Shown here in pieces: positions 28,527 to 36,872 of a DNA stretch of 64,000 nt. The stretch is from Echinicola vietnamensis DSM 17526 (GTDB taxonomy: Bacteria; Bacteroidota; Bacteroidia; Cytophagales; Cyclobacteriaceae). Location of the stretch: the NCBI RefSeq assembly GCF_000325705.1, contig NC_019904.1, forward strand, positions 2,234,001 to 2,298,000. Direction: 5' to 3'. The notes under the pieces were generated by a model that was not told where the DNA came from, made no database searches, and saw only the letters and a list, made by a program, of their open reading frames with translations. The stretch's first letter is position 1, and each line of letters opens with the position of its first letter. The position numbers were made by a program, and so were the translations under genes.

Positions 28527-29783
28527 TTAATCGTAATCAGCGTACCTTACGGCAAAGACGCAGCGATTATCCTGACCATACTTGGACGTCTCATATTCTG
28601 TTAGATTCCACAAGTATCCGGTGTTTTGGTCATAGTAAAGGTCCTCTGCACCATGTGGCCAGCGGTAGCGTGTGCCATTGGCATCGCCGTCATGGTACCG
28701 AACAAATCGTGCGGTGGAACCTTGATAGGAGCTTTTGCCTGTGGCTGTCATCACGGTAGTCGCCCCGTTTCGGTAAACCCCCTGCATATTATAGACGGGG
28801 CCATTGTTTCCGGTGGCATTGTCTTTTGGGGTGACCACTTCCACTTGGGTACCTGAAGGAATTTCCCCTTGACTATTTAGTGAAAATCCATGGACTTTAG
28901 GGATAGAGGAACTGGATGACTTCAGGTATTGGCCTGTCCAAAGCCTTGGGTTGGAAGAAGTATCTTCTCCTAGGGCAATACATGAATAGGGCTCGGCACC
29001 GGGAATGTTATAGTAGCCCGTTTGAGGTAGGATATACCTGTAGTTAAAAGCCCTTAACGTTCCGTCAGTTTCTTCTCCCAAGCGTGACTTGGACGTGTCC
29101 CCTGATACTTCCACGATGTGGTTCAGGTCAAAAACCCGTATGCCAAGCTGGGTAGAGGCGACATAAAGCTTCTCATCATAATAGGCCAAGCCGCCTGCAT
29201 GCACGCGTACAGGGCCAAATACTCCCAGCTGTGTGTAATCATTCGAAGAGGTATAAAATGGATTGTTGATGTCTTGCACTAAAAGGATATGGCGGTATTT
29301 GATGTCACTCATGTCTGTGATGTCCACCAAGGATATTCGAGCACCTTTATGTTTGTTTTCGATACCGGGAATCTGAGAAGGTCCCACTGCATACCAGCTT
29401 ACCAAGAGAAAGCTTCTTCCGTTCCAGTCAAATCCGGTAATCCCTTGAGGTCTCCAGTCTTCTGTCTGTTGGTCTCCGCTGTTCCATTTAAAGCCCGTAA
29501 CTTGTCTGTCGGAAGGGATGTTGAATCCATAAACCGTATTATAGCCATTGGTGGTGGCGGTACGGTTTAGGTGGAGCGTTGCCGGGGTTTCAAACCCGTG
29601 AGAAGCCAAGCTGGAAACAAAACTGCTCTCATCCGTATAGCTGCTGTTAATGGTCGTTGTGGTCGAGCTGATGGCATGAAGAGGCTCTTTGGCTGGGGCT
29701 TCGTTGACATCGACAAAATCATCTTTGGTGCACGAGGAAGCTAGCATTAGCGCGCATGACAAGGCTAATTGGTGAATTTTCAT
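28527..29783 (-). CDS. Secreted lipoprotein, probable beta-propeller
   Basis: Encodes 418 residues beginning with a lipoprotein signal peptide (CALMLASSC, Cys near 18) and a Ser/Thr-rich linker. The rest has repeated beta-strand segments such as TGFDWNGRSFLLVSWY, ARISLVDITDMSDIKYRHILLV and GGLAYYDEKLYVASTQLGIRVFDL, consistent with a propeller (LVIVD-like repeats). It ends with RWPHGAEDLYYD...VFAVRYADYD. It follows the SusCD genes on the same strand but behind a strong terminator, so it may be a weakly coexpressed surface ligand-binding lipoprotein of that locus. Function unknown. Confidence 0.65.
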   Translation of the reverse strand: MKIHQLALSCALMLASSCTKDDFVDVNEAPAKEPLHAISSTTTTINSSYTDESSFVSSLASHGFETPATLHLNRTATTNGYNTVYGFNIPSDRQVTGFKWNSGDQQTEDWRPQGITGFDWNGRSFLLVSWYAVGPSQIPGIENKHKGARISLVDITDMSDIKYRHILLVQDINNPFYTSSNDYTQLGVFGPVRVHAGGLAYYDEKLYVASTQLGIRVFDLNHIVEVSGDTSKSRLGEETDGTLRAFNYRYILPQTGYYNIPGAEPYSCIALGEDTSSNPRLWTGQYLKSSSSSIPKVHGFSLNSQGEIPSGTQVEVVTPKDNATGNNGPVYNMQGVYRNGATTVMTATGKSSYQGSTARFVRYHDGDANGTRYRWPHGAEDLYYDQNTGYLWNLTEYETSKYGQDNRCVFAVRYADYD

Positions 29784-29827
29784 GGTGTTAAGGTTTTTTG
29801 GTTAGGATGTGATGTTAGGTTAAGCAT

Positions 29828-29874
29828 AGAAAAAAAGGTGATTGCCTCGTTTATGTTGGCAACCACCTTTTGAT
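29828..29874 (-). terminator. Intrinsic terminator after susD
   Basis: On the minus strand AAAAGGTGGTTGCC and GGCAATCACCTTTT pair over 14 positions with one mismatch (plus-strand arms 29833-29846 and 29858-29871), 11-nt loop, followed by a run of seven U. It lies just beyond the SusD stop codon and 45 bases before the next lipoprotein start, so it may attenuate rather than fully block that gene. Confidence 0.75.
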
Positions 29875-29883
29875 ATTTTGGGG

Positions 29884-31323
29884 TTAATTTTCGTTGTCCC
29901 ACCAGACTTTTACATTGATTTCGTCTCCACCCATCCGATTGACGGCCTCTTGGTAATTTTGGAAATTACTGTTGGCCTCATCGATTGGGTAATAAAAACG
30001 GGCAGGCATTTCGCCGTCGTTTAGCATGGAGGCGGATGTCGGAAGTTCAGGAAGTCCCGTTCTTCTTTGCTCAAACCATGCTTGGTAGTCCGTGAAGAAC
30101 AGATCATAGTATTTTTGGAGTAAAATACGGTCCAAGCTGCCATCATAGGCGGCAGCAGGATTGTCAAAATACCCTTCCGGAACCTCTTGACTCCACATTT
30201 CGATAGCCGCCTTGACACCATTTTCATAATGCAATTGGGCATCGTCGATATAGCCTCTTTGGGCCATTTCAGCTTTGATGAATTCCACTTCCGCATAACT
30301 CATGATGGGAATGATCAGCGGAGCTTCCGCCAAACTTCTTTGTACCCCAGAGGCGGTAGCGATGCTGTCAGGCAAAGGGTTTTCGACAAAGTCCGTAGGC
30401 TGGCCGATATAGCCATAATCTTCTCCCTCCAGTCCTTTGGCAGTGCCTGCAAAAACGCCGATTCTGGGATCTTGAAAGTTGTTCAGGTTATCGATGAAGA
30501 ATTCCGTGTAATACCGGAATACGCCAAAGTCTTGAGGCCTGTCCCAAGGGGAAAGCGTGGGCGCCACACCATCCAAATGCAGCACTGCACCATCATCACC
30601 TGATGCGAACACAGGGTAGGTCTCGGGGGCATTGATCATTTCAGTGATTTTATCAAAAGCTCCTGTTTCCGGGCGATTGGATACCCGGAGTAATAACCTC
30701 AAGTGGAGGGAGTTGGTGAATTTGCGCCATTTTTGGACATCATTGCCATATAGGATATCGCTTACATAAGGCATTCCCTGTTCCTCGTCATAGATACTAT
30801 TGGCATATTCCAAGTCTTCCAAGAGTTGGTTATAGATATCCTCTTGTGCTGAAAATGCAGGATACCAGACATCTTCCTCCGCCTGGAGAGCATCGGCCAT
30901 GGGGACGTCACCGAAGCAATCGGTCAGGACCGAATAGGCATAGGCCTTTAGCGTCAGGGCAATGGCTTCATAATTGGGAAGGCCGTCCCGGACAGCTGCT
31001 TTCTCCATTTCAGCAATATTGCTGAGATTGGTATAGTAATTATTCCAGGTCGAAGCACCGATGTTTTGGTCAAAGTCATAGAAGAACGGGGAGTTGTTGA
31101 AATCATCCGTTTGCAGGAACATCTGCATCAAGGGCGCGGTGACACTGCGCATTTGTTTTGCATTTTGGCTGGCCAAACTGTACAGCACGGGGTTCAGGGT
31201 GCTTCCAGCCGTAATTTTGCTGAGGTTGTTGGGATCAGTATTGGTCGCTTCAAAATCCTTGGAGCATCCGGTCGCCCATAAAGCAGTCGAAGCGACCAAT
31301 AAAGCATATATGTATTTTTTCAT
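29884..31323 (-). CDS. SusD/RagB family nutrient-binding lipoprotein
   Basis: Encodes 479 residues with a lipoprotein signal peptide (STALWATGC, Cys20) followed by SKDFEATNTDPNN. The sequence is of the SusD-like type 2 (DUF4843-free, RagB/SusD_2) form: LTDCFGDVPMADALQ, LRLLLRVSNRPE, QKYYDLFFTDYQAWFEQRRTG near the C-terminus. It caps the SusC pore on the cell surface and delivers oligomeric substrate, usually glycan or peptide. It starts 20 bases after the SusC stop and forms one operon with it. Confidence 0.93.
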   Translation of the reverse strand: MKKYIYALLVASTALWATGCSKDFEATNTDPNNLSKITAGSTLNPVLYSLASQNAKQMRSVTAPLMQMFLQTDDFNNSPFFYDFDQNIGASTWNNYYTNLSNIAEMEKAAVRDGLPNYEAIALTLKAYAYSVLTDCFGDVPMADALQAEEDVWYPAFSAQEDIYNQLLEDLEYANSIYDEEQGMPYVSDILYGNDVQKWRKFTNSLHLRLLLRVSNRPETGAFDKITEMINAPETYPVFASGDDGAVLHLDGVAPTLSPWDRPQDFGVFRYYTEFFIDNLNNFQDPRIGVFAGTAKGLEGEDYGYIGQPTDFVENPLPDSIATASGVQRSLAEAPLIIPIMSYAEVEFIKAEMAQRGYIDDAQLHYENGVKAAIEMWSQEVPEGYFDNPAAAYDGSLDRILLQKYYDLFFTDYQAWFEQRRTGLPELPTSASMLNDGEMPARFYYPIDEANSNFQNYQEAVNRMGGDEINVKVWWDNEN

Positions 31324-31343
31324 GACTGTGATTTTTTTATTGA

Positions 31344-34300
31344 TTAAAAGCCGATTACGACATTTACACCATATTCATTCGGTACGGGCATCTGTCCCAC
31401 TTCCACACCGGGGTGCATGTTAGTGCCTCCGGCAAATCCGGCCACTTCCGGGTCATAGATGGGGAAGTCAGAAAGCACAGCGAGGTTTCGGCCATATACC
31501 GAAAGGCGCATTTCATTCAGCGGTGTTTTGGCCAGGAATTTTTCAGAGAAGTCGTACGAAAGGGTCACTTCCCTGAGCTTGATAAAGGAAGCGTCGAAGG
31601 AATTGGCTTCTGTATTGGCCAGTGGGTACATCAAATTGTAATAATTGGCAATGGAGATAGGGGTGGTGTTCTCGGAGTAGGTGCCGTCACCATTGTCCAC
31701 GACTCCCTTGCCCACGAGCTCTCCTTCTTCCCGGCCCACAAGGGTATGCTTCAACTTGCCCTGCTGGGTAAGTTTGTGGTGGGTGTGGGAATAGATGGTT
31801 CCGCCGTATTTGGCGTCTATGACGGCATTGATGCGGAAGTTTTTGTACTGGAAAGTATTGATGAATCCGGCCACCCACTTGGGTTGGGTATCGCCGATGT
31901 AGATGATGTCATCGGTCATTTCGGGCGCACCATTTTCGTCAAAGATGATTTCTCCTTCAGGGCTTCGTTTGTAGCCTCTTCCGTAAAGGGCAGCGGGAGA
32001 GCCTCCTTCCACGGCAACCAATTTTGCACCGGAGGAGCTCAGCATTTCAAACCTGCCTCCTTCGGCATTTTCATGCAGTGACAGGACGGTTCCTTTGTTT
32101 TTGGCCCAAGTGAGCGTGGTGTTCCATTTGAAGTTCCTGTTTTTGACCGGACTGCCGTTAAGCATGACTTCTATTCCGCGGTTACGCACTTCACCCGCAT
32201 TGATGGTGACACTTCTGTATCCAGATGAATAGGGAAGAGGGGCGTTGAAGATTTGGTTTTTACTGTTGTTTTGGTAAACGGCCACGTCCAATTTCAGCCT
32301 GCTCTGGAACATCCTGAAGTCAATGCCCAGTTCTTTACTGGTGGTGATCTCCGGTTTAAAATCCGTATTGTAAAGAGAGGTAGGAGCGAGTGCAGAGCCA
32401 GGGAAATCAGACCGTCGATAGTATTTGTCCGTGCTGTAGCGGTTGCCGTATTTACCCGCTCCCCCCACTTGGGCGATGGAAGCCCGTAGTTTTGCGAAGC
32501 TGATGCTGTTTGGCATGCTGAAAATTTCACTCAGAATGATGCCAGAGCTTGCAGAAGGAAAGAAGTAGGATTGGTTGTGTTTGGGCAGTATGCTGTTCCA
32601 GTCGTTTCGGCCGGTAAGGTCAAGGAATACCTTGTCCTGCCAGCCCACGGTTACCATTCCGTATAAACTGTTTACTTTGTTATAACCGTCAAATTTACTG
32701 GTGAAAAGCTGGGAGCCGTTGACCAAGTTATATTCTCCGGGAATTTCAAGTCCTTCGGCCCAAGAGTCTTGGCGAAGGTAGCGGTAATCCATCCTGTTTC
32801 CACCCACATTGGCTGTCACTTCCCAATCATCAAAAGTGTCGGTATAGGTCAGCAGGAAATCGGTGTTTACTTCTTGCTTGAATACGTTTGTTTTGCGGTA
32901 ATATCCGCGGGCATAGCGGTTGATGTCATAAGGTCTTTCCTGATCCATGTTTTTGTCATACATGTTCAATGCTCCGCGGAGCATCAAGTTGACCTTAGGA
33001 TGCAGCTCAATGTCCATTTTGAAATTACCGGTAATGGCATATTGGTCCAGGCTGTTTTGGATCTCGTATACCATGGCGTAAGGATTGTCGATGTAGCTGC
33101 TGTACGGTCGGATCATGTCGACCTGTTCCTGTCCTTTTTTCCAGATGGGTTCATACCAAGCCAAGTCCACGTTTGGATTTTGGAAAATCATAAAATAAGC
33201 AATGGAGTGGTTGTTATAACCTTGGCCAGGGAGGTTGTCGCTGGTGCGGTTTCTGTAGTCCACTACTGAGCTGAGTTTGATTCGGTCAGTTACTTGGTAA
33301 TTTCCGTTTACCGAAAGTGACAATTGCTCAAAGCCGGTGTTGGGCATGACCCAGTCATTTTTGGAATGGGTGATCGATCCGCGCATGGAGCCTTTTTCAT
33401 CGCCACCTTGGATGGATAAATTGGTCGTTTGGGTAACGCCAGTTTGCCAAAAGTCTGTGCGGTTGTTTTCATAAGGTCTCCAGAGTTGGCGCTCAGCGGA
33501 TTGTCCTTCTAAGGTAGGGTCGTATTGATAATAATACTGTCCGTCAAACTTAGGACCAAAAGCACTACTGCTGCCGGCAGTACTATTGCCATCTTCGGAT
33601 GCGCCGTAGGTGTAGTAAAGGCGGTCATTATACGGTACAGGATTGCCGTTTTCATCAGTGGCGGGCTTTAGGTATCCTCCCTTGCCACTGCCTTGGCCAT
33701 ATTCATATTGCCAGTCTGGCCACCGTTGGATATTGTCAAATTTGGTATTGCTGCTGATCGTAACCCCTAATCCCTTTTGGCCTTTGCCGGATTTGGTGGT
33801 GATGATGACGGCACCGTTAGCTGCTTGGTATCCATAAAGTGCCGAAGCTGCTGGGCCTTTTAGTACCGAAACACTCTCGATATCGTCAGGATTCAGGTCA
33901 GAGATGGCATTTCCATAGTCCACAGGAGTGTCATTGCTGGCACTGCCGCCCATGTAGCCATTTGAAGGGCCTGATCCGGGATGCTCATTTTGGATGGGAA
34001 CGCCATCTATGACGATCAAGGCGCCGTTATTGCCTGGATCCAAGGAGCTGTTTCCTCTGAGGATAATCTGTTGTGACCCCACTGGACCACCCAATCCATT
34101 GATTTGGAGCCCGGGGACTTTGCCCCGAAGGGCTTCAGACCAATTGTTTGGTCGGGCATCGGTGAGCTGCCTGGCATCAATGGTTTGCTGCGCATAGCCG
34201 AGTTTCTTTTCTTCCCTTTTCATCCCCAGGGCAGTCACGACCACTTCGTCGAGGGCACTGACATTTTCCTCTAGTGTGATGGTCAGGGGGGCCGCTTCTT

Positions 34301-34847
34301 GTACCGGTACTTGCTGGGTTTTGTACCCCAGGTAAGAGACGATCAAGGTCAAGGGAAAGGATTCGATTTCCAGTCTGAACTTCCCATTGGGGCCGGTAAC
34401 GCCACCTTTGGAAGTTCCTTGGATCAGGAGCGTAACCCCGGGAAGCGGCTCGCCTGTACTGTCAGTGACTTTTCCTGTGACCGTCTGTCGGAGTGATTGG
34501 GAAGGCAATACAGTGATGGTCTTGTTGGTGGCTTCAAATGAAAGCCCCGCCTCCTGTCCGATTTGGTCAAGGATTTCTGCCAACGGCTCATTGCTAAACT
34601 GGAAAGAGAACAATGAGGCATCTTGGCTTACGTTCTCATCAAAAACAAAATAGTAGGCCGTTTTGCGCTCTATTTCGGAGAGTACCTGAGTGATTTTGGC
34701 ATCTTCCAGGGAGAATGATAACCGCACCTTGGATAGGTTGGTCTTTTCCGCACGGGCCTGCGATTGAACCGCCATAGCAGACAAACAGAGCAGTAAAAGC
34801 CCCATTTTCAGGTTCAGTGCAGTGAAAAATCGTAATGGTGTTTTCAT
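31344..34847 (-). CDS. SusC/RagA-type TonB-dependent outer-membrane transporter with STN domain
   Basis: A protein of 1167 residues. After the signal peptide (ends near AVQSQARA) comes an STN (secretin/TonB N-terminal) domain (about 40-112, VRLSFSLEDAKITQVLSEIE), a CarboxypepD_reg-like domain (about 118-195, VTGKVTDSTGEPLPGVTLLI), a plug (VVTALGMKREEKKLGYAQQTI; SVLKGPAASALYGYQAANGA) and a 22-strand barrel ending in VNVVIGF. The STN domain means it can signal through the adjacent FecR protein to the ECF sigma factor. Imports a nutrient together with SusD. Substrate is unknown; no degradative enzyme genes are in the locus. Confidence 0.95.
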   Translation of the reverse strand: MKTPLRFFTALNLKMGLLLLCLSAMAVQSQARAEKTNLSKVRLSFSLEDAKITQVLSEIERKTAYYFVFDENVSQDASLFSFQFSNEPLAEILDQIGQEAGLSFEATNKTITVLPSQSLRQTVTGKVTDSTGEPLPGVTLLIQGTSKGGVTGPNGKFRLEIESFPLTLIVSYLGYKTQQVPVQEAAPLTITLEENVSALDEVVVTALGMKREEKKLGYAQQTIDARQLTDARPNNWSEALRGKVPGLQINGLGGPVGSQQIILRGNSSLDPGNNGALIVIDGVPIQNEHPGSGPSNGYMGGSASNDTPVDYGNAISDLNPDDIESVSVLKGPAASALYGYQAANGAVIITTKSGKGQKGLGVTISSNTKFDNIQRWPDWQYEYGQGSGKGGYLKPATDENGNPVPYNDRLYYTYGASEDGNSTAGSSSAFGPKFDGQYYYQYDPTLEGQSAERQLWRPYENNRTDFWQTGVTQTTNLSIQGGDEKGSMRGSITHSKNDWVMPNTGFEQLSLSVNGNYQVTDRIKLSSVVDYRNRTSDNLPGQGYNNHSIAYFMIFQNPNVDLAWYEPIWKKGQEQVDMIRPYSSYIDNPYAMVYEIQNSLDQYAITGNFKMDIELHPKVNLMLRGALNMYDKNMDQERPYDINRYARGYYRKTNVFKQEVNTDFLLTYTDTFDDWEVTANVGGNRMDYRYLRQDSWAEGLEIPGEYNLVNGSQLFTSKFDGYNKVNSLYGMVTVGWQDKVFLDLTGRNDWNSILPKHNQSYFFPSASSGIILSEIFSMPNSISFAKLRASIAQVGGAGKYGNRYSTDKYYRRSDFPGSALAPTSLYNTDFKPEITTSKELGIDFRMFQSRLKLDVAVYQNNSKNQIFNAPLPYSSGYRSVTINAGEVRNRGIEVMLNGSPVKNRNFKWNTTLTWAKNKGTVLSLHENAEGGRFEMLSSSGAKLVAVEGGSPAALYGRGYKRSPEGEIIFDENGAPEMTDDIIYIGDTQPKWVAGFINTFQYKNFRINAVIDAKYGGTIYSHTHHKLTQQGKLKHTLVGREEGELVGKGVVDNGDGTYSENTTPISIANYYNLMYPLANTEANSFDASFIKLREVTLSYDFSEKFLAKTPLNEMRLSVYGRNLAVLSDFPIYDPEVAGFAGGTNMHPGVEVGQMPVPNEYGVNVVIGF

Positions 34848-34884
34848 TTTAGATTGACATTAAAAGGGTTGTGTATGTGTTTGG

Positions 34885-35817
34885 TTATTTTCGTTTGATA
34901 TAGATGGTATGGTCATTTTGGTATTCGTAGGTAAACTGCTTTAGCAGCGCGATACTTTTAAGGATGTTGTCAAGAGTTTCATCTTTGAATTTTCCGGTGA
35001 TCCGCTCTTTTTTCAACGCATCAGATTCAAAGTGTACCTCCAGTTCAAAGCGGTCTTCAAGGGCCTCAGCAGCTTCTTCCAGGCTCGTGTTTTTGAACAT
35101 GATCAAGTTGGTCCAGGCGATGGGCTGCTGGCCCCGGAAGGTTTGGATGGGCGAGAGCTGGGAATCAGCACTGGTTACCTGTTGGTGCTTTGTCAGCAGC
35201 ACTTTTGTTTCCGGGAGTCCTTTCGGGCTCACCTGTACTTTTCCGCTGATGACACTTACCGTTGTGGAACTGATGGCATTCGCATTCACGTCGAAGGAAG
35301 TACCCAAGACTTTAATGGCTGCATTATCCGTATGGACCGAAAATGGCCGCTCCGCATCCCGATGCACATCAAAGAATGCCCTTCCTTCCAACGAGACATC
35401 TCTGGTGTTTCCAAAGGCATTCGGATAGGTAAGGGTACTGTTTTCGGCCAAGGTGACGATACTTCCATCATGAAGCTGAATCTCCCGGAGCTCTCCTGCA
35501 GCGGTGGTGACAGTGATGTCACCTTGATCCGTAATGTGTTTAATGGCAATTCCCACCACGAAAAGCAGCGCAAAGGCAGCGGCCACTTTTACAACGTCCC
35601 ATAATGGCCGTGTTCTGGATTTCTGCTCCTTATGAAGAGTTGAGGTGATGGCTTGGAAAAGCCGCTCTCCTGTTTCTGCCGACAGTTTGTTTTTGACCTC
35701 CTCACTGGAGTGGTCCTGTATGCTGTCATAGAACTTTTCAATTAATTTAACTTCGCTTTCTGTAGCGGTCCCCTGCTGATGTTTGGCAACCAATTTCAAG
35801 AATTCTTCTCTTTTCAA
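34885..35817 (-). CDS. FecR-type anti-sigma factor
   Basis: About 310 residues if started at TTG 35817 (KREEFLKLVAKHQQG, the usual family start); a GTG at 35859 would add 14 residues that do not look conserved. A cytoplasmic sigma-binding N-terminus is followed by one transmembrane helix near 85-105 (VVKVAAAFALLFVVGIAI), a FecR domain (ITVTTAAGELREIQLHDGSIVTL...GRAFFDVHRDAERPFSVHT) and a C-terminal DUF4974 domain. It transmits the substrate signal from SusC's STN domain to the ECF sigma factor encoded just upstream. Confidence 0.92.
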   Translation of the reverse strand: MKREEFLKLVAKHQQGTATESEVKLIEKFYDSIQDHSSEEVKNKLSAETGERLFQAITSTLHKEQKSRTRPLWDVVKVAAAFALLFVVGIAIKHITDQGDITVTTAAGELREIQLHDGSIVTLAENSTLTYPNAFGNTRDVSLEGRAFFDVHRDAERPFSVHTDNAAIKVLGTSFDVNANAISSTTVSVISGKVQVSPKGLPETKVLLTKHQQVTSADSQLSPIQTFRGQQPIAWTNLIMFKNTSLEEAAEALEDRFELEVHFESDALKKERITGKFKDETLDNILKSIALLKQFTYEYQNDHTIYIKRK

Positions 35818-35914
35818 AATGTGCTCTTTAAGGGATAGTGTGTAAATCGTATAGCACACGGAGTCAAAAAAGTGAACTTAAAGGTTTCTTAATTTCAGAA
35901 GGCAGGACGTTACA

Positions 35915-36496
35915 TTACTGTAACTTTAGGGTAACGAAAAGGATAAAATAGGTGATTTCCCTGAGGTTTGTGCGGAGCAATTTTAGGGCGTTGCTGATAT
36001 GGCTTTCAACCGTTCGCTTTGAAATATTCAGTTCTTCAGCAATTTCACTATTGGTTTTGTTTTGAAGCCGACTGAGGACAAAGACCTCATGGCATTTTCC
36101 TGTAAGTTTGTTGATTTGGGAAGTTAAGGTTTCCTCTAGCTCTTGGTATTCTATGGTGGTGCTTTCACTTTCAGGACTGCTGAGCTGCTTTAGGGCCTCG
36201 TCATGGACAAGGTCGAATTTGAGCTTTTTAATGTGGCCGGAAAGTTTGTACTTGATGGATTTAAAAAGATAGCTTTCGAGGTGAAGGATGTTTGTCGTTT
36301 TATTATTTTGCCAAAGACTTATAAAAATTTCCTGAACACAATCTTCACAGACTCCTTCGTCTCGGTATACATTATAGGCATACGCATACAACCGCTTCCA
36401 ATACCGGTCAAAAATGACATGAAAAGCAGCATTGTCTCCCTGTTTTAGGCGCGATAGTAGCTGGTGGTCAGATATAGTGTTTTCGGAATCGTTCAT
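35915..36496 (-). CDS. ECF RNA polymerase sigma-70 factor (Bacteroidetes family)
   Basis: About 193 residues from ATG 36496. I chose this start because GGAGGT lies 8 bases before it; an upstream TTG at 36517 is in frame but overlaps that site. Region 2 (FDRYWKRLYAYAYNVYRDEGVCEDCVQEIFISLWQ) and region 4 (LTGKCHEVFVLSRLQNKTNSEIAEEL, then ISKRTVESHISNALK) are clear. It should drive the susCD operon under control of the downstream-encoded FecR protein. First gene of the four-gene ECF-FecR-SusC-SusD block. Confidence 0.93.
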   Translation of the reverse strand: MNDSENTISDHQLLSRLKQGDNAAFHVIFDRYWKRLYAYAYNVYRDEGVCEDCVQEIFISLWQNNKTTNILHLESYLFKSIKYKLSGHIKKLKFDLVHDEALKQLSSPESESTTIEYQELEETLTSQINKLTGKCHEVFVLSRLQNKTNSEIAEELNISKRTVESHISNALKLLRTNLREITYFILFVTLKLQ

Positions 36497-36676
36497 GGCT
36501 TTACCTCCAAAAAGCAAAGTAAGGGAATGAATAAATAGAAATCCTGTGTAAAGCTTTAAGTTTAGGTTATCCTAATGTGAACCCAGATTTTCCCACTTCA
36601 GTGCACCCAGTGCGGCAATCTCTCACTTGACTCCATAGCGGAACATGAAAAAAGACACCAAAAAACAAGAAAGTCT

Positions 36677-36707
36677 TGTTTCAATAAAATGCCTGTCCTA
36701 TATTTGT
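36677..36707 (+). promoter_or_regulatory. Bacteroidetes-type promoter for the tRNA region
   Basis: TTG (36677-36679) and TATATTTG (36700-36707) match the -33 TTG and -7 TAnnTTTG boxes of the Bacteroidetes primary sigma factor, spaced by 20 bases. A transcript would begin near 36713, just before the decayed tRNA and upstream of the intact tRNA-Ala. Confidence 0.65.
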
Positions 36708-36719
36708 GCCCTCGTAAAG

Positions 36720-36780
36720 GGGGATTAGCTCAGCTGGCTAACGCGTCCCGACGGATGTCGGGAAGGTCATCAGGGCAAGT
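36720..36780 (+). pseudogene. Decayed tRNA-Ala-like copy with a hairpin in place of the anticodon arm
   Basis: The first 26 bases (GGGGATTAGCTCAGCTGGCT onward) match the acceptor and D arm of the intact tRNA 79 bases downstream. The anticodon arm is replaced by TCCCGAC-GGAT-GTCGGGA, a perfect 7-bp hairpin, and after GGTCATC the T arm and acceptor 3' strand are missing. It cannot fold as a tRNA. Confidence 0.7.
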
Positions 36781-36798
36781 TTCATAGCAAAATAAAAT

Positions 36799-36872
36799 GG
36801 GGGATTAGCTCAGTTGGCTAGAGCGCTACACTGGCAGTGTAGAGGTCATCGGTTCGAATCCGATATTCTCCA
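36799..36872 (+). tRNA. tRNA-Ala (anticodon GGC)
   Basis: 74 bases that fold fully: acceptor GGGGGAT/ATTCTCC with discriminator A, D arm GCTC...GAGC, anticodon stem CTACA/TGTAG with loop CTGGCAG (anticodon GGC), 5-base variable loop, and T arm ATCGG-TTCGAAT-CCGAT. CCA is not encoded. Its 3' half is overlapped on the other strand by the end of the recombinase frame, which suggests this is the attachment site of the element to the right. Confidence 0.95.
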
